Assembly: GCA_965248715.1 (NCBI GenBank)
Contig: CBDFKB010000008.1
Location: 1,302,001 to 1,366,000 of the forward strand
Direction: 5' to 3'
Origin: CBDFKB01 sp965248715
GTDB taxonomy: Bacteria > Pseudomonadota > Alphaproteobacteria > Rhizobiales > Rhizobiaceae
Length of the DNA: 64,000 nucleotides
In this document: in pieces, positions 19,701-27,823 of the stretch
How positions within the stretch are numbered: position 1 is the first letter of the stretch
Layout of the letters: each line of letters opens with the position of its first letter
Translations under genes and position numbers: made by a program
Notes under the pieces: model-generated
What the model was told of the DNA's origin: nothing
The model's database searches: none
The model's input: only the letters and a program-made list of their open reading frames with translations

Positions 19701-19791
19701 CGTAGACCAGCAGGCCCTGAACCATCAAGCCGGCCATAATCAGCAAGGTCAGTCGAGATCGCGCGATGCCGAAACCGGTCAGGAAATTCAT
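16711..19791 (-). CDS. RND-family efflux transporter permease (AcrB-like)
   Basis: A 1026-residue inner-membrane pump with the RND layout: one N-terminal helix, a large periplasmic loop, six helices, a second loop and six more helices. Visible motifs are GLLVDNGLVVVEDI in the fourth helix region and GIIINNSIVLIDQID in the tenth. Only one of the two adjacent Asp residues of AcrB is kept (Asp-Asn), as in several RND subgroups. It should export substrates by proton antiport with the adaptor encoded just upstream (4 bp apart). No TolC-like outer-membrane gene is nearby. Confidence 0.93.
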   Translation of the reverse strand: MNFLTGFGIARSRLTLLIMAGLMVQGLLVYVSIPKRENPAITIRNAVVSAQFPGMAPDRMEDLIVEPIERKIREIGEIKDINSLIKTGNTVINVAAYDWVPAAGLESVFQELRNKMEDVASDLPDGTRGPFVNTDYGDVAIATVAVTGEGFGYAELKDAAEDLRRELYTVEGVSKVSLFGVQEERIWLEIDSRKLAAIGVQINQVLNDLRAQNIILPAGQLNAGGINLILEANGDLGSVEEIGDILTKVEGLAGFVRLKDLMTVRRGYQTPMAKPVYFNGQPAIIVGVEMSDTEDIQKLGVRLEYAVAKFEQTQPIGIAYEFSTFQEANVTSSINSALSNVGQTFVVVMLVMMLFLGLRSALTIACIVPFTVMFALIGMQYLEIELQQISIAAVIISLGLLVDNGLVVVEDIQTRIATGQAPEQAARSAGNQFFLPLAVASITTVSAFIPMLILDGVEGEFAFSLGAVVGVMLLGSWLTALYVLPAISVWLARPEDKQKGVRDNLLVRTYTILVNRSLPLAPVIILAAYVAVYGAATFFSSVKSEMFPLAERAEFLVYLDMPKGTALESTRKEALAVEKWLNHKEINPEVKNTTLFVGDGGPRFYLALNPADTDPASAFIVVNTKSFDGTITAAERAYRYLFASHPAARFKVKRLSMGGGESGIVEIKISGPDAETLLALADQVETGFSKIPGMVQNENDWGNKSLKIVIDIAQDKAREFGVTSQDISNVMDTFFSGTTYSTYREGNQSIPIVVRAAESFRDSIEDLANMSVPTGGQLISLDRVASFRPQLEYSQLRRENQKRQIKVSAKSDRLAANELVELMQPTLDMLELEPGYIVHVGGETEDSANVNALLLGGMPAALTVMLVALMFQFNSARRVLLTFMTIPLIVIGAPFALLITGQPLSFFAILGLISLAGIIINNSIVLIDQIDIERRTHPLRQAVVQAASKRMTPILLTSLTTILGLLPMALAGGALFEPMATLMIGGLAVASLVTLFFVPGLYFLLFGGWRSVIDKWPMRRHNGVVV

Positions 19792-19795
19792 CGGT

Positions 19796-20917
19796 TCATT
19801 CCTGCCCGCGCTGGTCGGGCAGCAGTTTCACCTTCTGCCCGTCACGCAGGAACGATACCCCGGCCGAAGCGACCCGATCACCGGGTGAAACCCCTTCGAT
19901 GACAATCAACGAATTTTCCCGAACCCCGGCGACGATAATCTCACGCTCGTGAACGGTCTCGGTGGCGGGGTTGTATATGTAGACCGTGGTGGAGCCTGGG
20001 TCTTCCGGCGAACTGCCGGGTTTTAATATCCCTTCGAGCGGCAATACTGACAGTGGCAGGCCGTATCCACGGCCGTTCGATACCGCAAATTCGAGTGATA
20101 TTTCCACCGCCATTCCAGCTTTGATCGTCGGATCGATCTGGTCGAGGGCAACCACCACCGGAAAAGACGATACGGTATCTGCCCTGGCGCCAAGCTCGCT
20201 TACATGGCCCGATAGTATGATTTTGGGATTGTCCGCCAGGCGGATTTTCGCGGGTTTGCCAACGGTTAACCGGCTGGCGACGTCGTAGCTGACGGAAAAA
20301 CTGGTTTCGAACCAATCTGCCGCATAAAGGGTGACCACCGCGCTGCCGGCGGTGACATTGGCAAATGACTGCACCTCGACCGAATTGAGGATGCCGTCAT
20401 AGGGCGCGCTCAATCTGGCTTTGGTCAGGTTTTCGCGCGCGCCGTCAAGGCTGCGTTCTGCTTGAACCAATTGCGCTTTGGTGGTTTCGGCGGCGGTTTT
20501 GGCCTGATCATAGTTGGCTTTAGTGGTCACCCCCTTGTCGAGCAATTGCTGCTGGCGATCAGCGGCTTCGGCCGCATTACGGGCATTGGAACGGGCCTGA
20601 TCCAGCGCCGCTTCGGCCGATTGCATCTGCAAATCGAGTGAAGTCGGATCGATTTCGGCCAGCACTTGGCCGGTGCTAACTTTTTGCCCAACACCGAGGT
20701 TTACCGCCATCAGGCGGCCGGAAATCTCAAACGAGAGGGTGGAAACCGATCCCGGCTGCAGAACACTTGGATAACGGCGCACCGTAGTGTCCTCGGCCTC
20801 CTCAATCAGAAAGGTTTTCAGGCCGCGCACCGGCAGATCAGCGGTCTTCGTTGCAGCCTCTTGGTTGCAACCGGTGACCAGCGCCACGGCGCCAATTAGA
20901 AACATCGATCGCTTCAT
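19796..20917 (-). CDS. RND efflux periplasmic adaptor lipoprotein (membrane fusion protein)
   Basis: A 373-residue protein from the ATG at 20917 (MKRSMFLIGAVALVTGCNQ), with a lipobox VTGC that predicts a lipid-anchored mature protein. A biotinyl-lipoyl-like half motif (GRLMAVNLGVGQKVSTGQVLAEID), a long coiled coil (about 100-180) and beta-barrel segments follow. It bridges the RND pump to an outer-membrane channel. It is translated immediately before the pump gene. An upstream open frame to 21058 lacks a signal peptide at its start and is not used. Confidence 0.92.
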   Translation of the reverse strand: MKRSMFLIGAVALVTGCNQEAATKTADLPVRGLKTFLIEEAEDTTVRRYPSVLQPGSVSTLSFEISGRLMAVNLGVGQKVSTGQVLAEIDPTSLDLQMQSAEAALDQARSNARNAAEAADRQQQLLDKGVTTKANYDQAKTAAETTKAQLVQAERSLDGARENLTKARLSAPYDGILNSVEVQSFANVTAGSAVVTLYAADWFETSFSVSYDVASRLTVGKPAKIRLADNPKIILSGHVSELGARADTVSSFPVVVALDQIDPTIKAGMAVEISLEFAVSNGRGYGLPLSVLPLEGILKPGSSPEDPGSTTVYIYNPATETVHEREIIVAGVRENSLIVIEGVSPGDRVASAGVSFLRDGQKVKLLPDQRGQE

Positions 20918-21090
20918 CGATCTGCTCCGATATAGTGGTGGTTGCCAAGCCATTGCCGGTGGATAAATTTGATATGGAAAATCCTTACCCCGCAGATGTC
21001 GTAAAGTTCTGGCGCCTGCAACCCATTGTTGTAATTTATTAGCGCACGTAATACCCACCGGTACGACTTCTTAAACAACGTGATTTGGAC

Positions 21091-21516
21091 ATGACTTATC
21101 AAATCGTCTGGGGCAGTTTGATACTCGGTATTTGCTCCGTCATCCATCTGTCATTGCTGATTGTATGGATTTCAGCTAGCCATCGTTGGTATCCAGCAAA
21201 AGGCAATCCTACCCGTAATTACCGTGTCTTCATCTTGATTGCCACTACATTTGCGACCATTGTTTTTGCGCACACAGTACAGGTCTGGCTATGGGCATTC
21301 GTATTCCTGGCGCTTGGCGCGTTGCCGAATATGGACGACGCCATATACTTCGCGCTGGTTACCTATACCACCGTCGGATATGGCGATGTGACGGTCAGTT
21401 CTGATTTCCGCCTACTTGGCGGCATGGCGGCGGTTACTGGATTGTTGAATTTCGGCGTTAGCACCGCTTTTTTGGTCGGCTTGCTCGGCCGGGTGTTTCC
21501 CCGACACTTGCACTAG
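21091..21516 (+). CDS. Small two-helix ion channel protein (K+ channel-like selectivity filter)
   Basis: A 141-residue protein from the ATG at 21091. It has hydrophobic helices at about 8-28, 44-72 and 108-132, and between the last two the pore motif YTTVGYGDVT, the potassium selectivity filter. It resembles the Ion_trans_2 domain without a cytoplasmic regulatory domain. It is transcribed divergently from the RND adaptor gene. The last codons read CAC-TAG, and this TAG is part of the CTAG at the border of the tandem repeat that follows, so the native C-terminus may have been replaced. Confidence 0.8.
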   Translation: MTYQIVWGSLILGICSVIHLSLLIVWISASHRWYPAKGNPTRNYRVFILIATTFATIVFAHTVQVWLWAFVFLALGALPNMDDAIYFALVTYTTVGYGDVTVSSDFRLLGGMAAVTGLLNFGVSTAFLVGLLGRVFPRHLH

Positions 21517-21823
21517 CGCTTGTCACCAAGCGTTGGAATAGCTTCGTCGCGCTATCTGTTTGTTTGTCGCGTATTCTTATCCGAAAACCGCTACACACTT
21601 TTCGGGAATACGCTCTAGCGCCTGTCACGAAGCGTTGGAATAGCTTCGCCGCGCTATCTGTTTGTTTTGTCGTGTATTCTTATCCGAAAACCGCTACACA
21701 CTTTTCGGCAATACGCTACCAGCGCTTGTCACGAAGCGTTGGAATAGGTTCGCCGCGCTATCTGTTTGTTTATGCGTATTCTTATCCGAAAACCGGTGCC
21801 CACTTTTCGGGAATACGCTCTAG
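21513..21823. repeat. Family-3 repeat: three tandem 106-bp units bounded by CTAG
   Basis: Three direct copies run 21513-21618, 21615 to about 21722 and about 21719-21823. Each starts TAGCGCYTGTCACSAAGCG, passes through CGCGCTATCTGTTTG and ends CACTTTTCGG plus AATACGCT. CTAG marks both outer borders and the first internal junction; the second junction has decayed to CTACC. Each unit contains a hairpin (CCGAAAA with TTTTCGG). An inverted single copy lies at 24678-24783. I associate this core with Rhizobiales genomes from memory. Confidence 0.88.
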
Positions 21824-21846
21824 CGGCGATGGCCTTTACGGCATCC

Positions 21847-22935
21847 TTACAAATCCATACGCATCAGCGCGTAAGTATGGGTCTGTTGCGGCGCCAATTT
21901 GCCCCGGATCAGCCGTAAATAGGACACGTTCTTGTCGATGATCCAACCGAGCACCAAAGTGTCGGAATGGGCCTTCATATTGTTGCGATAATGCTCATAC
22001 ATCAACACTTCCACGGCGGTGTGGCGAAAGTCGATCGCGACTCCCAAAAAAATGCCGCGATATCGCCTAAGCTCCGCAATTTTCTTTCGCACAAACAATA
22101 AGGTAAGCGGGTTGGTGACTTTGAGCCTGTTAAAGTCCGGTACAGCCGCCAACAGGCCAATCGGCCGGTCGCCGGAAAATACCATGATGATGCTGTTGTA
22201 CGGCACGAATTTCGCCATTTTCTTGGCGACTTTCATCACGTCATCTTCTAGCAGTGTGGTGTAACAATCATTGTCGGAATAAGCATCATTGTAGACTTCG
22301 ACAATCTGAGGCACGAATTCGATAATACGGTTGCCAGACAGGGTTTCGACCCGACAATTAGGGATTGTTCGCTTGGCCCGTTTCACCAACCGGTCGATCG
22401 GATAAGGCAGTTCGACGATCGAGGTATCGAACTCATACATGTCCATGTAGACACAAAAGCCGTGCCGTTTCATAGTGTCGACATAGTAAACCGGGTTGAC
22501 CGCCATACCGTAGGTTGCCGTGCTGGAATCGGCCTGATCGTAGGCAATGCCGCGCTTGTCCATGATCGAATCGCTCATGAAGGCCAGCACGGTCTTGATG
22601 TTTTTGCGTTGAAACCAGCTACGGCACACGTCAAACAGGGCGCCGGAAATTTCGTCATTATCGGGAAATGCGGCATCGACGATGAAGCCGGTTGGCCCCG
22701 GGACATTGAGCGGGGTCTCGCGCGCCAGTTTTACTGTCGCCCACGCGGCAACACCGCCAGCCCGGATCACCAAGATTGGCCGGTCGTGGTCCATCGAAAA
22801 TGGTAACAAATTGGGTGGCAACTTGGTGCGGTCAAACAGGCCCAGCCGGGCTCCGAGGCGGCGTATCATAATGCCGCAATTGGCTAGCAGTGCCTGGCCT
22901 TTGGTGGAAACTAGGCCGCTTTCCAGATCAGCCAT
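21847..22935 (-). CDS. GNAT-like acyltransferase-domain protein coupled to the oxoamine synthase
   Basis: A 362-residue protein from the ATG at 22935 (MADLESGLVSTKG), whose start overlaps the oxoamine synthase stop by 8 bp. A longer start at 23010 is possible. No signal peptide is seen. The C-terminal third (RRYRGIFLGVAIDFRHTAVEVLMY and LVLGWIIDKNVSYLRL) resembles GNAT-fold proteins of unassigned function; the N-terminal part (PILVIRAGGVAAWATVKL) is not recognised. Tight coupling to an enzyme that condenses acyl-CoA with an amino acid suggests it acts on that product, perhaps as an N-acyltransferase. This is inference. Confidence 0.65.
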   Translation of the reverse strand: MADLESGLVSTKGQALLANCGIMIRRLGARLGLFDRTKLPPNLLPFSMDHDRPILVIRAGGVAAWATVKLARETPLNVPGPTGFIVDAAFPDNDEISGALFDVCRSWFQRKNIKTVLAFMSDSIMDKRGIAYDQADSSTATYGMAVNPVYYVDTMKRHGFCVYMDMYEFDTSIVELPYPIDRLVKRAKRTIPNCRVETLSGNRIIEFVPQIVEVYNDAYSDNDCYTTLLEDDVMKVAKKMAKFVPYNSIIMVFSGDRPIGLLAAVPDFNRLKVTNPLTLLFVRKKIAELRRYRGIFLGVAIDFRHTAVEVLMYEHYRNNMKAHSDTLVLGWIIDKNVSYLRLIRGKLAPQQTHTYALMRMDL

Positions 22936-24148
22936 TTGCCGCGAGCTGCGGTGTCGAGGACATTTCTTCACGAATAATGTCCGCTGCGCCCTCAATATCC
23001 TGATCTTCATGAAAACAGGTAACGCAGAACCGCAGCCGGGTCAGCCGTTTTGGAACCGAGGGATGCAACATCGGTGACGCCAAAATACCGCGAGTTCTCA
23101 GCCGCATCGCCATGTCGATGGTCGCCGGTGCCTCGCCAAATATGATCGAAACGATGGCGCTGGGCCCACTTAACACCTGCAAACCGTTGGTGCGGTTGAG
23201 GTCGGCGAAATAGTTTGCGGAACGGATGGTTTTTTCCGCCCGTTCGCGGCCAAGGCTCGGCAGCAAGTCAAGTGCCGCCGATGATGCCGCTGCCAGGCCA
23301 TAAGGAGTGCCGCGCGAACTGGTGGCAAACGGCGATTGGTGCTTGAGAAAGTCGATTAATTCAGCCGGTCCGGCAACGAACCCGCCAACCGAGCCGAGCG
23401 CCTTGCTCATGGTGCCAGTAATGACAGTCACCTTGTCAAGATCGGAGGTGGCATCAGCGGCACCACCCAGATTACGCCCGATCACACCCAACGCATGGGC
23501 TTCGTCTACCACCAGATAGGCATCGTGTTTCATAGCGATCGCTGCCAGATCGGTAATCGGCGCTGCATCGCCATCGGCGCTATATACCCCGTCAACCGCA
23601 ATCAACTTCTTGGTGCCGTCCGAAATCTTGGCCAGCTCACGGTCGAGCCGGTCGAGTTTGTTGTGCGGGAACAGGCAATTTTTGGCACCGGAAAGCTTGG
23701 ACCCAGCGATCAGCGAGGCGTGATTGTAAATATCGTTGAAAATTACATCATTGGGGCCAACCAAAGAGGTCAGCACACCGATATTGGCCAACATGCCCGA
23801 TGCAAACAGGCAGGCGCCTTCCTTGTTGTAAAGCCTCGCGATTTTTTGCTCAAGGTCTCTATGGATTTCGCTGTAACCGGAAAATATTTGCGCGCCAGTA
23901 ATATTTAGCCCGTGGGTGCGGATCGCCTCGATTGCCACGTCCTGTAGCTGTTCTTCCTTGGAAAATCCGAGATAATCGCAGGAAGCGAAATTGACCAGTT
24001 TTTCACCGCCTTTGAGCGTGACGAATTGGCGGTCGGTCGCTTTTACGATCGGATAGAACGGGTCCTGATACTGACTGCGTAGATAGCCCACCATATTGGT
24101 AAACTCGGCAATCTTGTCCCCAAATTCGAACTGTTTACCCAATCTCAT
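22928..24148 (-). CDS. Alpha-oxoamine synthase family aminotransferase (PLP-dependent acyl-CoA:amino acid condensing enzyme)
   Basis: A 406-residue fold-type I PLP enzyme of the family that holds ALA synthase, KBL, BioF and serine palmitoyltransferase. Motifs are NFASCDYLGFS, FNDIYNHASLIAG, AVDGVYSADGDAAPITDL, VDEAHALGVIG and TGTMSKALGSVGGF with the PLP lysine. It joins an acyl-CoA to an amino acid with loss of CO2. No haem, biotin or threonine-degradation gene is nearby, so the substrate pair is open. The GNAT-like partner makes a lipid or amino-ketone product plausible. Confidence 0.85.
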   Translation of the reverse strand: MRLGKQFEFGDKIAEFTNMVGYLRSQYQDPFYPIVKATDRQFVTLKGGEKLVNFASCDYLGFSKEEQLQDVAIEAIRTHGLNITGAQIFSGYSEIHRDLEQKIARLYNKEGACLFASGMLANIGVLTSLVGPNDVIFNDIYNHASLIAGSKLSGAKNCLFPHNKLDRLDRELAKISDGTKKLIAVDGVYSADGDAAPITDLAAIAMKHDAYLVVDEAHALGVIGRNLGGAADATSDLDKVTVITGTMSKALGSVGGFVAGPAELIDFLKHQSPFATSSRGTPYGLAAASSAALDLLPSLGRERAEKTIRSANYFADLNRTNGLQVLSGPSAIVSIIFGEAPATIDMAMRLRTRGILASPMLHPSVPKRLTRLRFCVTCFHEDQDIEGAADIIREEMSSTPQLAANG

Positions 24149-24511
24149 GGTACTCCGATATTTAGACCAGACGCGGCCGATTTTTAGATTGACCTTTGCG
24201 TATCAAACAGCATCGAGCAAGGCCGGACAGCGAATTTCTGGCAATCATCAACAACGTGACGAACACCCAAATGTTCGAATTTACACGACAAACGAGCCAC
24301 CAACCAATTAATTTGGCCCATAATCACGTGGCTGTCTATTCGACCTTGGACCGACAAAGATTAGAAGTCCAGCCTGTATTGCGTTCGAAAATAGCGACCA
24401 ACTAGCGCGGCGCGATGGCACCGCAGCGTCCAATATTGAAACTATTTCGACACCAGCAAATTTCCCTGGCGACCGTTTGGCCGCCGCAAAGTGATTGAAC
24501 GCGGAGCAGGA
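24149..24511. other. Non-coding spacer upstream of the oxoamine synthase
   Basis: No convincing gene on either strand. It presumably holds the promoter of the oxoamine synthase operon. The short frames here lack ribosome binding sites and family-like sequence. Confidence 0.5.
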
Positions 24512-24681
24512 CTAGGTGTTCAGTCCCGACATTTGCTTCCTGTTGCAACACTTAGATTTGCAAATTTCGGAATTATGAGGAACCGCCAGCAAGACATTGA
24601 ATTTAAGAGTATTTTTAGTTTTGGCATTTGACAAAGGATGAAGCTGCAATTCGGACTCAAATCTCAAATTCATTCCACTAG
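24512..24681. repeat. Family-2 repeat (170 bp, CTAG-bounded)
   Basis: It starts and ends in CTAG and matches the copies at 27286-27454 and 46546-46714. Shared segments are CATTTGCxxCCTGTTGCAACA, the stretch with TTTGCAAA, and the end TCAAATTCATTCCACTAG. It is the most diverged of the three full copies. Its right CTAG is shared with the family-3 repeat that follows. Confidence 0.85.
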
Positions 24682-24783
24682 TGCGTGTCACCCAAAAGTG
24701 GGTGCCGGTTTTGGGAAACATGACACGCATAAACAAAGAGATAGCGCGACGAAGCGAATCTAACGCTCCGTAACAAGCGCTAG
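24678..24783. repeat. Family-3 repeat, single inverted copy (106 bp)
   Basis: Bounded by CTAG at 24678-24681 and 24780-24783. In reverse complement it reads TAGCGCTTGTTACGGAGCG at the start and CACTTTTGGG near the end, the same layout and length as each unit of the tandem array at 21513-21823. It abuts the family-2 repeat on its left through one shared CTAG. Confidence 0.85.
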
Positions 24784-24904
24784 GTACGAATTTGTTGAAA
24801 CCCCTACTAATCCGATCTATTCTGTCTTGATGTTCATGTCCCATTGGATGTGATCACCAAAATGATGCGGCCAAACCTGCTCCTAATATAGGGAGAATGG
24901 GGTC

Positions 24905-25660
24905 GTGAATCTGATGGACAACAAAAGACGGCTAACGGTTGCACTAGTCGCGGCCTGTTTGGTCTTGCCGGGCGGACCGGCGCTGGCATGGAAGGCGCAC
25001 CGAACCGGTGGAACCGCAAAAGCGTGTTTCAAGCAGGTCACCCATGCCGCAAAATACAAAATCGTACATGAGCGGGTGCTGGTGCGCCATGGCGGCCACC
25101 ATGTTCGCGTTGTGCCAGCGCAATATGGCTACCAAAACGTTCAGGTCATGGTTTCGCCGGCGCGTGTGCATGCCAAAGTACACCCGGCGGTCTATGGTTA
25201 CCGCCATGAAAGCGTGCAGGTAGCACCGGCACGAACCATCGCCCATCATTCACCGGCGCAATATGGCACTGTGCATCAAACGGTACTGGCGTCGCCGGCG
25301 TCTTCGGATTGGGTGTGGAAACATGTTGGCGGGCAAAAGATCTACTGCAAGGTGGAATATCCAGCGACTTATCAAACGGTCGCGAAAAAGGTGATTGTCG
25401 CACAGGCCCGCACCTGGCACGAGACCGTTCCAGCGCAATATGCCACCCGCAAGGTCAAGGTGCTGCTGCATCGCGAGCGCGTGCAGCACATCACCAGCCC
25501 GGCGATCTACAAAACCGTCCGCAAAAAAATGTTAATCAGCCCACAGCGTAAAGTGGTTCAGGAAACCCCTGCCGTCTACAAGACCGTACAGCGCAAAGTT
25601 CAGGTGCACCCGGCTACCAAAGGATGGGTGCAAGTCGCTGCACCGGCGGGGGGGTGTTAA
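24905..25660 (+). CDS. Secreted protein made of about seven imperfect 22-23-residue repeats
   Basis: A 251-residue protein with a signal peptide ending near PALA-W. The GTG at 24905 follows GGGAG; an ATG lies three codons in. The mature part is a series of units with consensus P-A-x-Y-x-T-V-x-x-K-V-x-V-x-P-x-R, seen at VPAQYGYQNVQVMVSPAR, HPAVYGYRHESVQVAPAR, SPAQYGTVHQTVLASPAS, YPATYQTVAKKVIVAQAR, VPAQYATRKVKVLLHRER, SPAIYKTVRKKMLISPQR and TPAVYKTVQRKVQVHPAT. It is rich in His, Lys and Tyr and has three cysteines after the signal region. I do not know its function; a periplasmic or surface beta-repeat structure is likely. It is convergent with glutamate dehydrogenase. Confidence 0.8.
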   Translation: MNLMDNKRRLTVALVAACLVLPGGPALAWKAHRTGGTAKACFKQVTHAAKYKIVHERVLVRHGGHHVRVVPAQYGYQNVQVMVSPARVHAKVHPAVYGYRHESVQVAPARTIAHHSPAQYGTVHQTVLASPASSDWVWKHVGGQKIYCKVEYPATYQTVAKKVIVAQARTWHETVPAQYATRKVKVLLHRERVQHITSPAIYKTVRKKMLISPQRKVVQETPAVYKTVQRKVQVHPATKGWVQVAAPAGGC

Positions 25661-25687
25661 GAGCAAATTCCTGATTAAAGGTGGCGA

Positions 25688-27109
25688 TTACAATCCAAGC
25701 GAGCGATAGCTGTCTGCGACCCGCCCGATTGCCAGCATATAGGCGGCTGTGCGCAGGTCGAAATCCGGCACTTCTTTGCGCTTGCGGTGCCATAATTCAC
25801 GCATCTGCGAATAAGAGCCACGCATAGTGTCATCAAGACCGGACCGTACCAGGCTCAATTCGTCAGCACCTTGAATATATCGGTTCTTGAATGCATCGCT
25901 CATTTTCTTGCCGGTGGCGCTTTCGATTTCGTCAATCAGCATGCTGTGGCGCGCTTCCTCTTCGCGCCGCTGCATGCGGCCGAAGCGGATATGCGACAGG
26001 TTCTTGACCCATTCGAAATAGGAAACGGTTACCCCGCCGGCATTGGCATACAAGTCGGGGATAATTACACAACCGCGTTCGCGCAAGACTTTATCAGCGA
26101 TAGCGGTAATCGGGCCATTGGCAGCTTCGACTACCAGTTTCGCCTTGATATTGGCGGCATTGTTGATGTTGATCACGCCTTCCATCGCCGCTGGAATAAG
26201 AATGTCGCACTCACCCTCGATAAGCTTGCTGCTATCCTTGACGAATTTCGCACCGACAAATCCCTCGAACGAACCATGCACGTTCATATGGGACTTGGCG
26301 GCTTCTACATTGATGCCTTTGTCCGACACCAGCGAACCATTATATTCGATAATCGTGACTATGCGGCAATCGTCTTCTTCCTGCAGGAATTTGCCAGCAT
26401 GGTAGCCAACATTTCCGAGCCCCTGCACGATGACGCTTTTACCGGCCAAACTGCCCTTGAAACCGGCTATCTGTATGTCTTCTTCGTAGCGGAAGAAATC
26501 GCGGATCGCGTATTGCACGCCTCTGCCCGTTGCCTCGACGCGGCCGCGAATGCCGCCAACATTGAGTGGTTTGCCGGTGACACATGCGTGCGAATCAATA
26601 TCGGTGGTGTGCATGCGCTTGTACTGGTCGGCGATCCAGGCCATTTCGCGTTCCCCAGTACCCATATCTGGCGCCGGCACATTCTGCGAAGGATGGATCA
26701 GGTCGCGCTTGATCAATTCATAGGCAAACCGGCGGGTAATTCGCTCCAACTCGTCCTCGTTCCACTCGCGCGGATTGATACATAACCCGCCCTTGGAACC
26801 GCCGAATGGCACTTCGACCAGGGCGCATTTATAGGTCATCAGCGCCGCCAGCGCCTCGACCTCGTCTTGGTCAACCGCCAGCGCATAGCGGATGCCGCCC
26901 TTGACCGGTTCGGCATGTTCGGAGTGCACCGACCGGTAGCCGGTAAAAGTCTTTATTTCACCTCTGAGTTTGACCCCGAACCGCACCGTATAAGTGGAAT
27001 TGGCAACCTGGATCTTCTCTTTTAAGCCCGGCGAAAGATCGAGCATGGAGGAGGCGCGTTCAAACAGCAGGTCGACGCTTTCCTTAAAGCCTTGTACTTT
27101 TTGGGTCAT
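25688..27109 (-). CDS. Glutamate dehydrogenase (Glu/Leu/Phe/Val dehydrogenase family)
   Basis: A 473-residue enzyme with the dehydrogenase signature region VEVPFGGSKGGLCINP, the substrate-binding TYKCALVEVPFGG lysine region, VPAPDMGTGEREMAW and the Rossmann motif VQGLGNVGYHAGKF. It interconverts glutamate and 2-oxoglutarate with NAD(P). It stands alone, with the secreted repeat protein converging on its 3' end and a repeat cluster upstream. The C-terminal part RSGLDDTMRGSYSQMRELW is typical of the alphaproteobacterial form. Confidence 0.93.
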   Translation of the reverse strand: MTQKVQGFKESVDLLFERASSMLDLSPGLKEKIQVANSTYTVRFGVKLRGEIKTFTGYRSVHSEHAEPVKGGIRYALAVDQDEVEALAALMTYKCALVEVPFGGSKGGLCINPREWNEDELERITRRFAYELIKRDLIHPSQNVPAPDMGTGEREMAWIADQYKRMHTTDIDSHACVTGKPLNVGGIRGRVEATGRGVQYAIRDFFRYEEDIQIAGFKGSLAGKSVIVQGLGNVGYHAGKFLQEEDDCRIVTIIEYNGSLVSDKGINVEAAKSHMNVHGSFEGFVGAKFVKDSSKLIEGECDILIPAAMEGVININNAANIKAKLVVEAANGPITAIADKVLRERGCVIIPDLYANAGGVTVSYFEWVKNLSHIRFGRMQRREEEARHSMLIDEIESATGKKMSDAFKNRYIQGADELSLVRSGLDDTMRGSYSQMRELWHRKRKEVPDFDLRTAAYMLAIGRVADSYRSLGL

Positions 27110-27285
27110 GTTTACATAAGTCCGCTCAGTTGGTTGCCGAAAAAATCACAATCATTTGTACACCACGGACAATCTTGTGCTCTGCTTGGCGTACGACCAA
27201 AGTCGTAGCAAAACCGCCAGCCGATTGCCATGGGGATTATTGCCGGCCAGCAAATGAGCCTGCATCATTCCCACACACCGCTCAA

Positions 27286-27454
27286 CTAGTGGTTCGGTTC
27301 CAACATTTGCGTCCTGTTGCAACACTGTGGTTTGCAAATCTTGGAATCAAAAAAACCACTAGCAAGATATTGAATCTAGTGGAATTTTTAAATTTGACAT
27401 TTGACAAACGGCGAAGCTGCAAATGGGCACCAAATGTCAAATTCATTCCACTAG
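27286..27454. repeat. Family-2 repeat (169 bp, CTAG-bounded)
   Basis: It begins CTAGTGGTTCGG and ends CATTCCACTAG. The interior holds an inverted pair around TTGACATTT and TGTCAAATG. It is nearly identical to 46546-46714 but in opposite orientation, and 169 bp in both cases, which implies recent spread. It borders the truncated GNAT copy. Confidence 0.9.
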
Positions 27455-27457
27455 CTT

Positions 27458-27698
27458 TCACGCCCAAAGTTTCTTGGACAAGATCAACGCCGCGATGCCG
27501 GACCCTTCGCGCCCGCAATTGGCCGTCTCGCCGGTCACTTCGAACCCATTGCGGCGATAGAACCGGATCGCGCCGATGTTTTCCGGCTCCACTTCCAAAA
27601 CGCACGAATGGGCCTGCGGGAAACAGGTCAACACCTCGTCGAGCAGAAGTTGGCCAACGCCACCCTGCTGCCTGCCCGGCGACACATAGAGTTGGTGC
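27458..27698 (-). pseudogene. 5'-truncated duplicate of the GNAT acetyltransferase at 28680-29195
   Basis: The C-terminal about 78 residues (HQLYV, RQQGGVGQLLLDEVLTCF, FYRRNGFEVTGETANC, SGIAALILSKKL) match the intact gene almost perfectly. The match stops abruptly at about 27698; the frame upstream to 27808 is unrelated to GNAT sequence. The acetyl-CoA-binding motif is kept, but the N-terminal half of the domain is missing. Repeat elements lie on both sides (27286-27454 and 27824-28097). Confidence 0.85.
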
Positions 27699-27823
27699 GA
27701 TGAAATTATCAGGCCCCCTTGTACAGCCGCTATTTGCTGCGGGGGCATGAATGACGGCAGTGCGGACGAAGCTACAGTTCTTACTTGGTGCTCGGATGAC
27801 TGTTTCATGACGAGCTGGGAATC

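Noticed and set aside
21513..21823. CRISPR array
   Set aside because: The three repeats are 106-bp direct units without unique spacers and with no cas genes in the window.
25871..26785. 304-codon frame opposite glutamate dehydrogenase
   Set aside because: Antisense shadow; the dehydrogenase motifs on the minus strand are complete.
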